Positions 1 through 8,959 are shown, numbered from the stretch's first letter. The stretch is 15,115 nt of DNA from Mariprofundaceae bacterium (GCA_030950875.1 JAUZQS010000036.1:1-15115), one strand, 5' to 3'. Notes: generated by a model not told the origin, from the sequence alone. A program made the numbers and translations.

Positions 1-1434
1 TTCAATATCGCTAATAATATCCGCAGGTGAATCATATTCGATTTCTTCGTACACAATCTCTTTGTAGCGGTTGATGCTTAAATCCCAATCATTGCCTTTG
101 ATCTCATCGAAGGGAACGAGAAAACTTTGTTCGGTGCGGCTGCGATTTTGTTCTGTATCACGCTGTTTAAAGCGTGCGATGATGTCGGGGATATTGTTAT
201 TGGCTATGGTTGCTCTCTTATCATCAAGGCTGTAGCCATCAGCCTGCATGTCGTAGAACCAAACGTTATCTGTACCCCCATTGTTGGTTTTGGTGAAAAC
301 TAGGATCGCGGTACTTACACCTGCATAAGGTTTGAACACACCACTGGGCATAGAAATCACAGCTTCAAGTTTTTGCCCTTCCACCAAAGTCTGACGCAGA
401 TTCTTATGTGCATTCGATGAACCAAACAATACGCCGTCAGGTACAATCACGGCACAACGCCCACCAATTTTAAGCATCCTAAGCATCAAGGCTAAAAATA
501 GCAGTTCGGTCTTTTTGGTTTTGACGGTTTTCAGTAGTGATGATTCCACACTGTCATAATCTAATGAGCCTTTGAATGGTGGGTTCGCCAGAATCAAGCT
601 GAATTGCTCACGAATACCTGCGTTGGCTTCACTCAAGGCATCACGGCCCAACAGGTTGGGGTGCTCAATGCCATGCAGTTGCAAATTCATCGCACCAATA
701 CGAAGCATGGTGGAATCAAACTCAATGCCAGTGAACATCTTGGTGTTGTAATGCTCACGGAATGACGGGTCGTGAAACCACTCTGGTTTATGCTCATGCA
801 CATATTCACCCGCTGCAACCAGAAAGCCTGCTGAACCACATGATGGGTCACATACCGTGTCTTCCTGCGTCGGTTCCATCATCTCCACCATCATTTTAAT
901 GATATGGCGAGGCGTGCGGAACTGACCATTGGTGCCAGCTGTAGCAATCTTGGAAAGCAGGTATTCGTAGAGGTCACCCTTGGTATCGCGGTCATCCATG
1001 ACGATTTTATCAATCATCTGCACCACTTGGTCGAGCAGCTTGGGTGTGGGAATCATAAAGGTGGCACCCTTCATATATTGTGCAAATACACCTGCGGCAC
1101 TGCCGAGCTGTTTCATGTGTTCAAACACAGTTAAATCACGGACAGAAGGCTTGATAAAAAGGTCAAACATGGATTCAGGGTCGTAGCTCTTAAATGTATG
1201 CCAGCGAAAGGCTGAATGTTCGGCTTGATAAATCGTTTTTGAAACTTCACCACCAATCCGTTTTTTACCAATGAATGTGGCTTTCTTTTCTTCTAATAGC
1301 TGCGACTCATCCAAACGCCGCAAAAACAATAAAAAGGTAAATTGTTCAATCACCGTCAGCGGATTACTGATGCCACCTGTCCAAAATGCTTCCCAAATTT
1401 TATCAACTTGGCTTTTCAATTCACCTGTAATCAT
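1..1434 (-). CDS. hsdM: Type I restriction-modification system modification (M) subunit HsdM, 3' end cut off by the window edge
   Basis: N6-adenine DNA methyltransferase subunit of a type I restriction-modification enzyme; it pairs with HsdS for target recognition and with HsdR for cleavage. The visible 478 codons start at ATG 1434 (MITGELKSQVDKIWEAFWTG), an N-terminal helical HsdM_N-type region. The SAM-binding motif I is DPSCGSAGF at about residues 196-204 and the catalytic motif IV is NPPF at 284-287, the adenine-methylase signature. The reading frame is open to the left edge, so the C-terminus, and any hsdS or hsdR, lie outside. Family members are often around 480-530 residues, so little may be missing. 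The start is supported by an AGAGGA ribosome site that overlaps the stop codon of the upstream uup, 13 bases away, which suggests co-transcription. No internal disruption is seen. Identification of the family is firm; the target sequence cannot be inferred. Confidence 0.93.
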   Translation of the reverse strand, partial: MITGELKSQVDKIWEAFWTGGISNPLTVIEQFTFLLFLRRLDESQLLEEKKATFIGKKRIGGEVSKTIYQAEHSAFRWHTFKSYDPESMFDLFIKPSVRDLTVFEHMKQLGSAAGVFAQYMKGATFMIPTPKLLDQVVQMIDKIVMDDRDTKGDLYEYLLSKIATAGTNGQFRTPRHIIKMMVEMMEPTQEDTVCDPSCGSAGFLVAAGEYVHEHKPEWFHDPSFREHYNTKMFTGIEFDSTMLRIGAMNLQLHGIEHPNLLGRDALSEANAGIREQFSLILANPPFKGSLDYDSVESSLLKTVKTKKTELLFLALMLRMLKIGGRCAVIVPDGVLFGSSNAHKNLRQTLVEGQKLEAVISMPSGVFKPYAGVSTAILVFTKTNNGGTDNVWFYDMQADGYSLDDKRATIANNNIPDIIARFKQRDTEQNRSRTEQSFLVPFDEIKGNDWDLSINRYKEIVYEEIEYDSPADIISDIE

Positions 1435-1443
1435 GGGTGTTTT

Positions 1444-1449
1444 TCCTCT
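1444..1449 (-). promoter_or_regulatory. Ribosome binding site of hsdM overlapping the uup stop codon
   Basis: On the minus strand the uup stop TAG (1450-1448) runs straight into AGAGGA, followed nine bases later by the hsdM ATG at 1434. The overlap of stop and ribosome site supports the chosen hsdM start and suggests that ribosomes finishing uup help start hsdM. Confidence 0.6.
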
Positions 1450-3385
1450 ATGTGCTTAATGCCGCTTGTTTTTCTTCCAAGCTTTCCCAGCGAGCATAAG
1501 CATCAAGTATTTGTTCGTCCAATGTCGATAGGCGGATTTGATCGTTTTGATAGGCTTCAGGATTGCTGGTGAAATAATCGGGGTTGCAGAAACGCACCTC
1601 AATAGCAGCTTTTTCTGACTCCATATTTTCAATGTTTAAGGGTAGATCATCCAGCTCTTTTTGCTCTTTGTAGGAGAGTTTTTTTAATGTTTTGGGTTGT
1701 TTTGGAGAATTATCTTTAGGTTGTTTCTCAATTTGACTGCATTTTTCATCTTGTTTCTCATCGTCTATGCGACGTTGTTTCCAAGCTTGATAATCGGAAT
1801 AGCCGCCTTCAATAGGAATGATTTCACCGTTGCCTTCAAATGCCAAAATGCGTGATACCACACGATCCATAAAAGCGCGGTCATGACTGACCACAATGAC
1901 CGTGCCATCGTACTTTGCCAATGCCTGCTCTAACACTGCCAATGTGCCAATATCCAAGTCATTGGTTGGCTCATCAAGAATTAATACATTGGCTGGTTCA
2001 AGTAATAACTTGGCTAAGAGTAGACGCCCACGCTCACCACCAGAAAGGGCAGCAACGCGTACATTTAGGCGCTCTTTATCAAACAGGAAATCTTGCATAT
2101 AGGTAACAATATGGCGAGGCTCATGCCCGCCAACATGCACATAATGACCCCCTTGTGGCAGCAAGACATCTTTGAGTTTGGTCGATTCATCCAAATCGCG
2201 CATTTGCGTTAAAAATGCAGGTGCTAAACGCACGCCATGCCGAACACGGCCACTTTCTGGGGCAATTTTCCCGAGCAAAATATTTAGCAAGGTGGTTTTG
2301 CCGACCCCGTTCGGACCAATCAGACCAACACGTTCGCCTGCCATGATTTTGTGTTCAAAGTGATCGGCAATGGTAATGCGTTTGCCATCAGGGTGTGTGA
2401 AATGGTGTGATAACTCGACTGCCTCCATTAGCATCTTTCCTGGTTTCACACCGCAAGCCACGCGTAAATCCACATCGCCACCACGCATACGACGGGCAGC
2501 GCGTTGTTTACGCAGCTCTTCTAAGGCTCGAACGCGACCTTCGTTGCGTGTGCGACGGGCAGGAATGCCACTGCGAATCCAGCGTTCTTCACCTGCCAAC
2601 ATACTATCAAATTTGCGATTCTGACTATCTTCAATGGCGAGCATTTCTGCCTTTTTCTCTAAATATTCGGCATAGGAATATGGAAAGTGGGTTAAATGAC
2701 CGCGATCCAATTCAATAATTTCTTCGGCGACGGCATCCAAGAAGTAACGATCATGGGTAATAAATAATACTGAACCAGGAAAGCTGGCAACAAAATCTTC
2801 CAGCCATTCAATAGAAGCGATATCCAAATGATTGGTTGGCTCATCAAGCAGTAAAATATCAGGATTGGAAACCACCGCTTGCGCCAAGGCTACGCGACGC
2901 AACCAGCCACCTGATAACTCTCCAACATCACGTTGTAGTTCCAGACCTAACTTTGAAACTGCCATTTCAATGCGTGCATGCAATTGCCAAGCATCGGCAT
3001 GATCCAATTCGGCTTGTAGGCGATCTACCTTTTTTAGTGCGGCATCAGAGCTATCATGTTGCAAGGTCTGCAGGGCTATTTGATAGTCTTCAAGCAGTGC
3101 TGCAACACTGCCTAGGCCATCGGCAACGACATGAAAAACACTTTGCCCTGCATCATAATGCGGTGCTTGTGGTAAATATGCGACTTTGCTGCCATTGCGA
3201 AGGGTAATGTTGCCACTATCGCTATCCACGAGGCCGGCCATGATTTTTAGTAGCGTTGACTTGCCTTCACCATTGCGTCCAATCAGTCCGATACGCACGC
3301 CCTTACCAATACTTAGGCTTACATCATCAAGTAGGACTTGGGAGCCAAAGGCTTTATCAAGGTGGTTTAAGGTCATCATAGGCAT
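1448..3385 (-). CDS. uup: ABC-F family ATPase, Uup type
   Basis: Soluble ABC-F protein with two nucleotide-binding domains and no membrane segments. Uup proteins act on ribosomes or branched DNA; loss in E. coli raises precise transposon excision. From ATG 3385 the protein has 645 residues. Domain 1: Walker A GRNGEGKST about 36-44, LSGG 157-160, Walker B LLLDEPTNHLD about 178-188. The interdomain linker (about 240-300) is rich in charged residues and arginine. Domain 2: Walker A GPNGVGKTT about 357-365, LSGGE 447-451, LILDEPTNDLD about 468-478. After a Lys/Gln-rich tether (about 540-568) the tail KLSYKEQKELDDLP and a later RWESLEE match the Uup C-terminal coiled-coil domain, which separates it from EttA, YbiT and YheS. 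The start is uncertain: a TTG at 3391 has AAGG seven bases upstream, while ATG codons stand at 3385, 3379 and 3376; the family N-terminus fits the ATGs best. It is transcribed divergently from the DUF4390 operon. Confidence 0.93.
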   Translation of the reverse strand: MPMMTLNHLDKAFGSQVLLDDVSLSIGKGVRIGLIGRNGEGKSTLLKIMAGLVDSDSGNITLRNGSKVAYLPQAPHYDAGQSVFHVVADGLGSVAALLEDYQIALQTLQHDSSDAALKKVDRLQAELDHADAWQLHARIEMAVSKLGLELQRDVGELSGGWLRRVALAQAVVSNPDILLLDEPTNHLDIASIEWLEDFVASFPGSVLFITHDRYFLDAVAEEIIELDRGHLTHFPYSYAEYLEKKAEMLAIEDSQNRKFDSMLAGEERWIRSGIPARRTRNEGRVRALEELRKQRAARRMRGGDVDLRVACGVKPGKMLMEAVELSHHFTHPDGKRITIADHFEHKIMAGERVGLIGPNGVGKTTLLNILLGKIAPESGRVRHGVRLAPAFLTQMRDLDESTKLKDVLLPQGGHYVHVGGHEPRHIVTYMQDFLFDKERLNVRVAALSGGERGRLLLAKLLLEPANVLILDEPTNDLDIGTLAVLEQALAKYDGTVIVVSHDRAFMDRVVSRILAFEGNGEIIPIEGGYSDYQAWKQRRIDDEKQDEKCSQIEKQPKDNSPKQPKTLKKLSYKEQKELDDLPLNIENMESEKAAIEVRFCNPDYFTSNPEAYQNDQIRLSTLDEQILDAYARWESLEEKQAALST

Positions 3386-3400
3386 GGGCAAATACTAACC

Positions 3401-3429
3401 TTGATAGGACATAGACTTCTACCTATGAC
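3401..3429 (+). promoter_or_regulatory. Putative sigma-70 promoter of the DUF4390-ntrYX-trkAH operon
   Basis: TTGATA at 3401-3406 (5 of 6 to TTGACA) and TATGAC at 3424-3429 (4 of 6 to TATAAT) are 17 bases apart, in the 66-base gap between divergent uup and the DUF4390 gene. A start near 3436 would leave a leader of about 16 bases with AGG before ATG 3452. A dyad ATAGG (3404-3408) / CCTAT (3422-3426) lies within the promoter and could bind a regulator. This is pattern matching only. Confidence 0.45.
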
Positions 3430-3451
3430 TTTTTTATTGTAGGTTTGGCTA

Positions 3452-4021
3452 ATGTTTTATGGGCAGAAAAAAATATGCGCTAAGATGTGTGAATGGCTAT
3501 GCAAGGCTAGTTTGTTTGGCCTGTTTTTTTTATATGCCAGTTATGGATACGGTGAAGATTTGGCAGATGTTCAGATTGATATAAGTCAGCCTGTGATCTA
3601 CTGTGATATTTCTTCTGATAGAGGCTTGAAAAAGTTAGAACTTGCCCTAAAAGAGGGCAGTTTGATAACCTATACGTGGGAAATCATTATCGAAGAGAAG
3701 CGTGATTACTGGCTCAATAAAAGCATTGGTAGCGTGCAGTTTAGCCGTCAAGTTGTGCCAGATTTGCTTTCTCGACAATGGCTGTTAAAAGATAGTAATA
3801 GTGGGATTACCAGTACAACATTATCGACGCATAAGGCGATTTCTTTTTTAGCGCGTTTAAAACACTTCCCAATTATTGATAAAAGCTTGCTACAGCCTGG
3901 CACGAGTTACTCGATTAGAGTGAAGTTATATGTTGAAGAAGGCGAAGTAAGTGAACACTGGTGGAATGCCGTGACCAAGTTTGGAAAAACAGTGGCCGTC
4001 GGCAGTTTTACACTACCATGA
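3452..4021 (+). CDS. DUF4390 domain protein, exported or membrane-anchored
   Basis: Protein of 189 residues with a hydrophobic N-terminal segment at about 18-32 (KASLFGLFFLYASYGYG), preceded by lysines, which reads as a signal peptide or membrane anchor; the rest would be periplasmic. The body (DVQIDISQPVIYCDIS near the start, RVKLYVEEGEVSEHWW near the end) resembles the DUF4390 family, whose genes commonly sit directly before ntrY-like kinases in beta- and gammaproteobacteria. The biochemical role is unknown; the fixed neighbourhood suggests it works with the kinase at the envelope, an inference. ATG 3452 is chosen because AGG lies eight bases upstream and it keeps the whole signal segment; ATG 3485 is a weaker alternative. 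Its stop TGA (4019-4021) overlaps the kinase ATG (4018-4020), so translation is coupled. Confidence 0.75.
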   Translation: MFYGQKKICAKMCEWLCKASLFGLFFLYASYGYGEDLADVQIDISQPVIYCDISSDRGLKKLELALKEGSLITYTWEIIIEEKRDYWLNKSIGSVQFSRQVVPDLLSRQWLLKDSNSGITSTTLSTHKAISFLARLKHFPIIDKSLLQPGTSYSIRVKLYVEEGEVSEHWWNAVTKFGKTVAVGSFTLP

Positions 4022-6198
4022 GTTTATGGGTTCGTATTTTACCATTATTATTATCCATAGCCCTTTGGGTGGTCATTGCATGGTTATGGCCAAGTCATAC
4101 CTCACCTGATTTGCAAGTAGTGGCATGGGTGAATATTAGCTTGTTGTCGGCGCTCTCCGTGTTGTTGTTTTTATATGGGATGAAGCTTTTCCTACAAAGA
4201 AAAGAACCTCGCCCAGGTTCGCGATTACGAGCCAAGTTGGTGATTGGCATGGTGGGAATGTTGTTAATCCCCGCAGGGGCGCTACAAATTGCAGCCAACC
4301 AAATGGTCGAAAAGGGCATGAATGTCTGGTTTGATGTGCGTGTGGATACGTTGTTGGATAGAGCCTTAAGTCTGGCGCAGGGTTTTTATAGTCGTATTGA
4401 TCAAGATATGCGACACAACCTTGAGCAATATATGAATGATGATGCCTTGCTATCGGATATTGCTAATTTGCCAGGGAGTTACAGGAGCTTAAATACTCGC
4501 ATGATGGATGTGTTAAAGCGTGAGGGATGGCAGAGCATCCAACTTTATGATCGCAATGAGCGTTTGATTGCCGCCGTGCAAGCTGAAGGCTTATCTGATT
4601 TTAAACCCGAAGCCTTTACAGAGCAAGCGCTTGTTACCTTAACGATGGGTAGAATAAGCAGTGAGTTGTTTAACATACAAAATGAAGAAATGCTGATTGC
4701 TTATGCACCCATTCGTATTCATCAGCACATTGTTGCATTGCTTAAGGTGAAAACTGTCTTGCCTACAGGTTTGATTCAACATGCCCGTGCTGTGGAGTCT
4801 GATTACCGTACCTATAAAGAGCTGGAAAGGCACCGCCAATCTATCCGTGATATATTCACCCATGCCATGTTGTTTATCACCTTGGTGATTGTTTTGGTCG
4901 TTGGTTTTATTGCAGTGGCCTTTGCAAGGCGCTTAACCAGCCCCATTGGACAACTAGCCCATGCCCTGAAGAAAATTACAGATGGTAACCTTGATGTGTC
5001 GATTCCAAACGCATCGGATGATGAACTTGGTGACTTGGTGCATTCATTTAACCGCATGGCCCTGCATATGAAGCAGAATGTGGAGGCTCTTGAGAAAGCA
5101 CAAGTGGATTTAAGTGATGCTTTAACCAGCAGTCGTCAGCGGCAATATGTTTTGGAAACATTGCTCGCTAACTTGCAAAGTGGTGTATTGTTGCTCAATG
5201 AACATGGGGAAATTCGTCTTATGAATCAATCACTGCGTGAGCTGCTTATTTTGCAGCCCAATGAATGGGTGAGCGGTCGTAATTTTGCTGACCTAAGTCG
5301 AGGCAAACTGCATTTGGTGCATGATTTTTATGATGAATTGAGTCATCAGCAGAATGAAACACTGCAACGTGAGTTAGAGATTACGATTCAAGGTGAAAAA
5401 CGACACATTTTGGCGCGTGGGGCACGTTTGAATGGATCTGGGTTATCTGGGTTCTCTGGTTATTTATTATTATTGGATGATGTAAGCCAATTGGCTGAGG
5501 CACAGCGCCATCGTGCTTGGTCTGAAGTTGCCCAGCGTTTGGCGCATGAGATTAAAAACCCACTTACACCGATTAAGTTGGCTGCAGAACGCTTGCAACG
5601 ACGCTTTCGTTCACAAGTGGATAATCATGATGTCTTTGATAGCTGTACGCATGCGATTATTGGACAAGTTGAGCGCTTGCAACGCCTGGTTGCCGATTTC
5701 TCGACACTGGCTCGTTTGCCGAAGCCCCATTGTAAATCAGTTCAGTGCGCAACATTTGTACAGGAACTGCGTGATTTGTATAGTGCTTATTCACGCGTAC
5801 GTGTTGCCGACATGCCCACTGATTTATCATGTCATTGTGATGCCGATCAAGTGCGACAAATTCTTATTAATTTGATGGAAAATGCCTTGGCGGCAACGGA
5901 AGATGAGCAACAACATATTCGCTTATACCTTTCCCATGATAATGAAATGGTTCGTTTTCATATTGAAGATGATGGAGCGGGTATTCCAGAAGCGGTGCGT
6001 GAACATATGTTTGAGGCATATTATTCAACAAAGTCGACAGGGTCAGGCTTGGGCTTATCTATCGCCAAGCGTATTGCAGATGAACATGCTGGTGACTTAT
6101 CCCTCGTATCAAGTAGTAGCCCGACACATTTTTGTTTGGCTTTACCGATGCATCCACCGCAAGAAAAAATTATTAAAAAGGTTCAGGAGGAGATATGA
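4018..6198 (+). CDS. ntrY: NtrY-like membrane sensor histidine kinase
   Basis: Sensor kinase of 726 residues that should phosphorylate the regulator encoded next to it. Membrane segments are seen at about 5-25, 36-56, 70-90 and 281-304; the loop of about 190 residues between the last two is the likely periplasmic sensor. Then come a HAMP linker (about 305-358, with TSPIGQLAHAL and DDELGDL), a PAS-like domain (about 375-490), the phospho-acceptor region HEIKNPLTPIK with His510, and the catalytic domain with N box Asn622, DDGAGIPE at 651-658 and GSGLGLSIA at 675-683. All kinase motifs look intact. The order matches NtrY, which is linked to nitrogen and redox or envelope signalling in different proteobacteria; the signal here is unknown. 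The start is ATG 4018, overlapping the previous stop as ATGA; an in-frame ATG at 3961 would run deep into the DUF4390 gene and spoil the usual N-terminus. No clear ribosome site is present, which fits coupled translation. Confidence 0.92.
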   Translation: MSLWVRILPLLLSIALWVVIAWLWPSHTSPDLQVVAWVNISLLSALSVLLFLYGMKLFLQRKEPRPGSRLRAKLVIGMVGMLLIPAGALQIAANQMVEKGMNVWFDVRVDTLLDRALSLAQGFYSRIDQDMRHNLEQYMNDDALLSDIANLPGSYRSLNTRMMDVLKREGWQSIQLYDRNERLIAAVQAEGLSDFKPEAFTEQALVTLTMGRISSELFNIQNEEMLIAYAPIRIHQHIVALLKVKTVLPTGLIQHARAVESDYRTYKELERHRQSIRDIFTHAMLFITLVIVLVVGFIAVAFARRLTSPIGQLAHALKKITDGNLDVSIPNASDDELGDLVHSFNRMALHMKQNVEALEKAQVDLSDALTSSRQRQYVLETLLANLQSGVLLLNEHGEIRLMNQSLRELLILQPNEWVSGRNFADLSRGKLHLVHDFYDELSHQQNETLQRELEITIQGEKRHILARGARLNGSGLSGFSGYLLLLDDVSQLAEAQRHRAWSEVAQRLAHEIKNPLTPIKLAAERLQRRFRSQVDNHDVFDSCTHAIIGQVERLQRLVADFSTLARLPKPHCKSVQCATFVQELRDLYSAYSRVRVADMPTDLSCHCDADQVRQILINLMENALAATEDEQQHIRLYLSHDNEMVRFHIEDDGAGIPEAVREHMFEAYYSTKSTGSGLGLSIAKRIADEHAGDLSLVSSSSPTHFCLALPMHPPQEKIIKKVQEEI

Positions 6199-7580
6199 GC
6201 GGACATATCATGATTGTTGATGATGAACAGGCTATTCGTGAATCTTTACAAGGGCTATTTGAGGATGAAAACTATATCGTCAGCTTGGCACCATCGGGCG
6301 AAGAAGCCGTTGCACGATTTCGCAAACAACCTGTGGATTGTGTATTGCTAGATATTTGGATGCCAGGCATTGATGGCTTGGAAACCATGGTGCGCTTGCA
6401 TCAATTGGATGACGAGTTACCCATTATTATGATGTCAGGGCATGCAACCATTGATACCGCTGTGCGGGCGACACGCCAAGGGGCATTTGATTTTGTTGAA
6501 AAACCATTGTCCTCTGAAAAGTTACTTGTACTTGTGCGAAATGCGCTTGAAAAACGAAAATTAACACGTGAAAATATAGACCTTAAACAAAATATACAAC
6601 AGCAATCGCGCCATGAATTAATGGGTGATAGCGAGGCAATTTGTAAGGTGCGAGAGCTGATTCAACGTGTGGCAGTGACGGATACGCCAGTATTGTTGTT
6701 GGGTGAGCATGGAACGGGAAAGGCTGTTGCAGCGCGTATGTTGCATCAACAGTCCAAGCGTGCAGAAGCACCTTTTATGGATATGAATATTGCCAGTATT
6801 CCTGATGGAAAAATGGACTCTGAGTTATTTGGTCATGAAAAGGGTGCTTTCCCAGGAGCATTGCATATGCAACGGGGGCGTTTTGAGTCTGGGCACGAAG
6901 GCAGCCTGTTTCTTGATGAAATTGGTGAATTAAGCCTGAGTGCTCAAGCTAAAATTCTTCATGCTATGCAGGGGCGACGTATTCAGCGCTTGGGAAACCC
7001 CGCAGACATACCTGCGAATGTTCGGATTTTGGGGGCAACATCATCAAATCCTGAAAATATGTTAAAACAAGGTGTGTTGCGAGAGGATTTTTATTACCGA
7101 TTAAATGTGATTACTATTCAGTTGCCGAGTCTGCGCGAACGTGTAGAGGATTTGCCATTATTAACTGAGACGATTGCTTTGGAACAGGCGGCTCTTTTGG
7201 GCGGTGATGCGGTGCAATTTACGAAGTCTGCACAACAATCGATGAGTAATTATGCTTGGGCAGGTAATGTGCGCGAGCTACGTAATTATATTGAACGCTG
7301 TCATATTTTGCAGCCTGGAGAAGAGATTACAGCTGAAAGTATGCCGCCATTGGATACGGCAAAGCAGGTTAGTAGTAAGCCGAAGGCTGTGGTTGTGGAT
7401 GACGCAGACCATAGTTTCAACCAAGCACGGGAGCATTTTGAACGTGGTTATTTATTACACCACCTTGATAAACACGGATGGAATATTAGCCATACAGCTG
7501 CAGACATTGGCATGGAAAGGAGCCAGTTACACCGTAAAATAAAACACTTCTCACTGACTCAAATGGAGAAAGAACAATGA
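6195..7580 (+). CDS. ntrX: NtrX-like response regulator with an altered sigma-54 contact loop
   Basis: Response regulator of 461 residues in NtrC-family layout. Receiver domain 1-120: acidic pair Asp9/Asp10, phospho-acceptor Asp53 (LLDIWMPG), Ser81 and Lys103. AAA+ domain about 140-380: Walker A GEHGTGKA at 170-177 (usual GESGTGKE), Walker B LFLDEIGEL about 238-246, arginine-finger region REDFYYRLN from 296. Fis-type helix-turn-helix about 430-452 (AADIGMERSQLHRKIK), typical of NtrX. The notable change is the loop that touches sigma-54: FGHEKGAFPGA, with Pro220 where GAFTGA activators have Thr. With the Ser-to-His and Glu-to-Ala changes in Walker A, sigma-54 activation may be weak or lost; this is inference. 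Some NtrX proteins, as in Rhodobacter, lack GAFTGA and do not need sigma-54. The gene has a strong AGGAGG site (6185-6190), overlaps ntrY as ATGA and overlaps trkA likewise. Confidence 0.92.
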   Translation: MSGHIMIVDDEQAIRESLQGLFEDENYIVSLAPSGEEAVARFRKQPVDCVLLDIWMPGIDGLETMVRLHQLDDELPIIMMSGHATIDTAVRATRQGAFDFVEKPLSSEKLLVLVRNALEKRKLTRENIDLKQNIQQQSRHELMGDSEAICKVRELIQRVAVTDTPVLLLGEHGTGKAVAARMLHQQSKRAEAPFMDMNIASIPDGKMDSELFGHEKGAFPGALHMQRGRFESGHEGSLFLDEIGELSLSAQAKILHAMQGRRIQRLGNPADIPANVRILGATSSNPENMLKQGVLREDFYYRLNVITIQLPSLRERVEDLPLLTETIALEQAALLGGDAVQFTKSAQQSMSNYAWAGNVRELRNYIERCHILQPGEEITAESMPPLDTAKQVSSKPKAVVVDDADHSFNQAREHFERGYLLHHLDKHGWNISHTAADIGMERSQLHRKIKHFSLTQMEKEQ

Positions 7581-8959
7581 ACGTTTTAATTTTAGGTGCT
7601 GGTGAAGTGGGCTTTCATATTGCGCAGCGTTTGGCATCAGAAGGGAATAATGTTTCGGTGATTGATAATGATGCAGCGCGTTTGCAACGTGTGGCAGATA
7701 CCATGGATGTAAAAACCATTCTTGGCCATGCCACGCACCCAAGCACGCTCGCACAAGCAGGTGCTGAGAATGCTGAGTTATTGATTGCTGCGACAACCAG
7801 TGATGAGACCAATATGTTGGCATGTCAGGTTGCCCACTCGTTATTTAAAGTAACGACCAAAATGGCACGTATTCGTGAAACGGATTATGTGAATCACCCC
7901 GAATTATTTGGTCGGGATGAGTTGCCCATTGATTTGATTATTTCGCCTGAAAATGAGGCTGCCAAATCGATTATTAAGCGTTTCCAAATTAGTTCCGCAG
8001 TTGATGCACAAGAGTTTGCAGGGGGTAAAGTGCAACTGCTGGGAATGCGCATTCCTCCCAAAGGGCATTTGGCGGGTGTTGCCTTAAGTGAGCTACAGGA
8101 AGTGTTAGGGGATGATTTACGAACGTATGTTGTGGCACACGAGCATAATCGCTTGTGGCGTGTGCCTAAGCCTGAAACGGTGCTATTGGCAGGCGATAGT
8201 ATTTATTTGGCTGTTGCAGGTCATGACGTGGATCGTTTGTTGGAATGTATGGGGGCAGTGGGTGGGGATGAAAAAAGCAGTGCGCAACGCAATGTATTGA
8301 TTGTGGGTGGCGGGCATGTTGGTTATATCGTGGCACAACAATTGGAGCTACTTGGCACATCGGTTAAATTAATCGAACATAACCCTATGCGTGCAGAATG
8401 GTTGGCAGAACACTTGGATCGTACAGTTGTTATCCATGGCGATGCCTTGGATAGGGAGCTTCTTGAAGAGGAAGCGATTGATACCATTGATGATTTTCTG
8501 GCTCTTACCAATGATGATGAAACCAATATCTTAGGTAGCTTGATAGCCAAGAAATATAAGGTTCCACATATTGTAACGCTGGTGAATCAGGCTATTTACA
8601 GCGATTTAACGCGCGAAATGGGTTTGGAAATTACCGTGTCACCACGCTTGACTACAGCATCAGCCATTTTGCGGCATGTGCGCAAAGGGCGTATTTTTGG
8701 ACTTTCGTCATTGGGCGATGGTACGCTGGAAGTTCTAGAGGCTGAAGCACTTAAAACGTCTGCGATTTTGGATACGCCATTGAGTGAGTTAAAACTGCCT
8801 GAAAATACAGTCATTGGTGCGATTATTCGTGGTGACGAGGTAATTATTCCTGATGGCCACTCGACGGTTGAGCCCAACGATCATGTACTGTTGATTACAC
8901 AAGGAACGGCTTTGCGTGAAGTTGAAAAGCTTTTTGAAGTTGGCTTGGAGTTTTTTTAA
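7577..8959 (+). CDS. trkA: Trk system potassium uptake regulatory protein TrkA
   Basis: Cytoplasmic NAD(H)-binding gating subunit of the Trk potassium importer, 460 residues, close to the 458 of E. coli TrkA. It shows the expected duplicated RCK layout: a first Rossmann fold beginning MNVLILGAGEVGFHIA (GxGxxG at 7-12), a first RCK_C half around 140-225, a second Rossmann fold with VLIVGGGHVGYIVA near 240, and a second RCK_C half in the last 90 residues. Acidic residues at the end of the second strand of each fold (VIDND, LIEHN) fit dinucleotide binding. The ATG overlaps the ntrX stop as ATGA and has GGAG eight bases upstream (7565-7568). Partner trkH follows after 42 bases. Placement in the ntrYX operon suggests potassium uptake is co-expressed with that signalling pair. 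Confidence 0.96.
   Translation: MNVLILGAGEVGFHIAQRLASEGNNVSVIDNDAARLQRVADTMDVKTILGHATHPSTLAQAGAENAELLIAATTSDETNMLACQVAHSLFKVTTKMARIRETDYVNHPELFGRDELPIDLIISPENEAAKSIIKRFQISSAVDAQEFAGGKVQLLGMRIPPKGHLAGVALSELQEVLGDDLRTYVVAHEHNRLWRVPKPETVLLAGDSIYLAVAGHDVDRLLECMGAVGGDEKSSAQRNVLIVGGGHVGYIVAQQLELLGTSVKLIEHNPMRAEWLAEHLDRTVVIHGDALDRELLEEEAIDTIDDFLALTNDDETNILGSLIAKKYKVPHIVTLVNQAIYSDLTREMGLEITVSPRLTTASAILRHVRKGRIFGLSSLGDGTLEVLEAEALKTSAILDTPLSELKLPENTVIGAIIRGDEVIIPDGHSTVEPNDHVLLITQGTALREVEKLFEVGLEFF

Noticed and set aside
2407..2718. Open frame of 103 codons antisense to uup, and similar open frames opposite other genes
   Set aside because: They follow the codon pattern of the clearly identified gene on the other strand and show no recognisable domain or ribosome site.
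3961..4017. Longer start of the kinase gene at ATG 3961
   Set aside because: It would overlap the DUF4390 gene by about 60 bases and add a charged tail before the first membrane segment; ATG 4018 gives the same ATGA overlap seen at the next two junctions.
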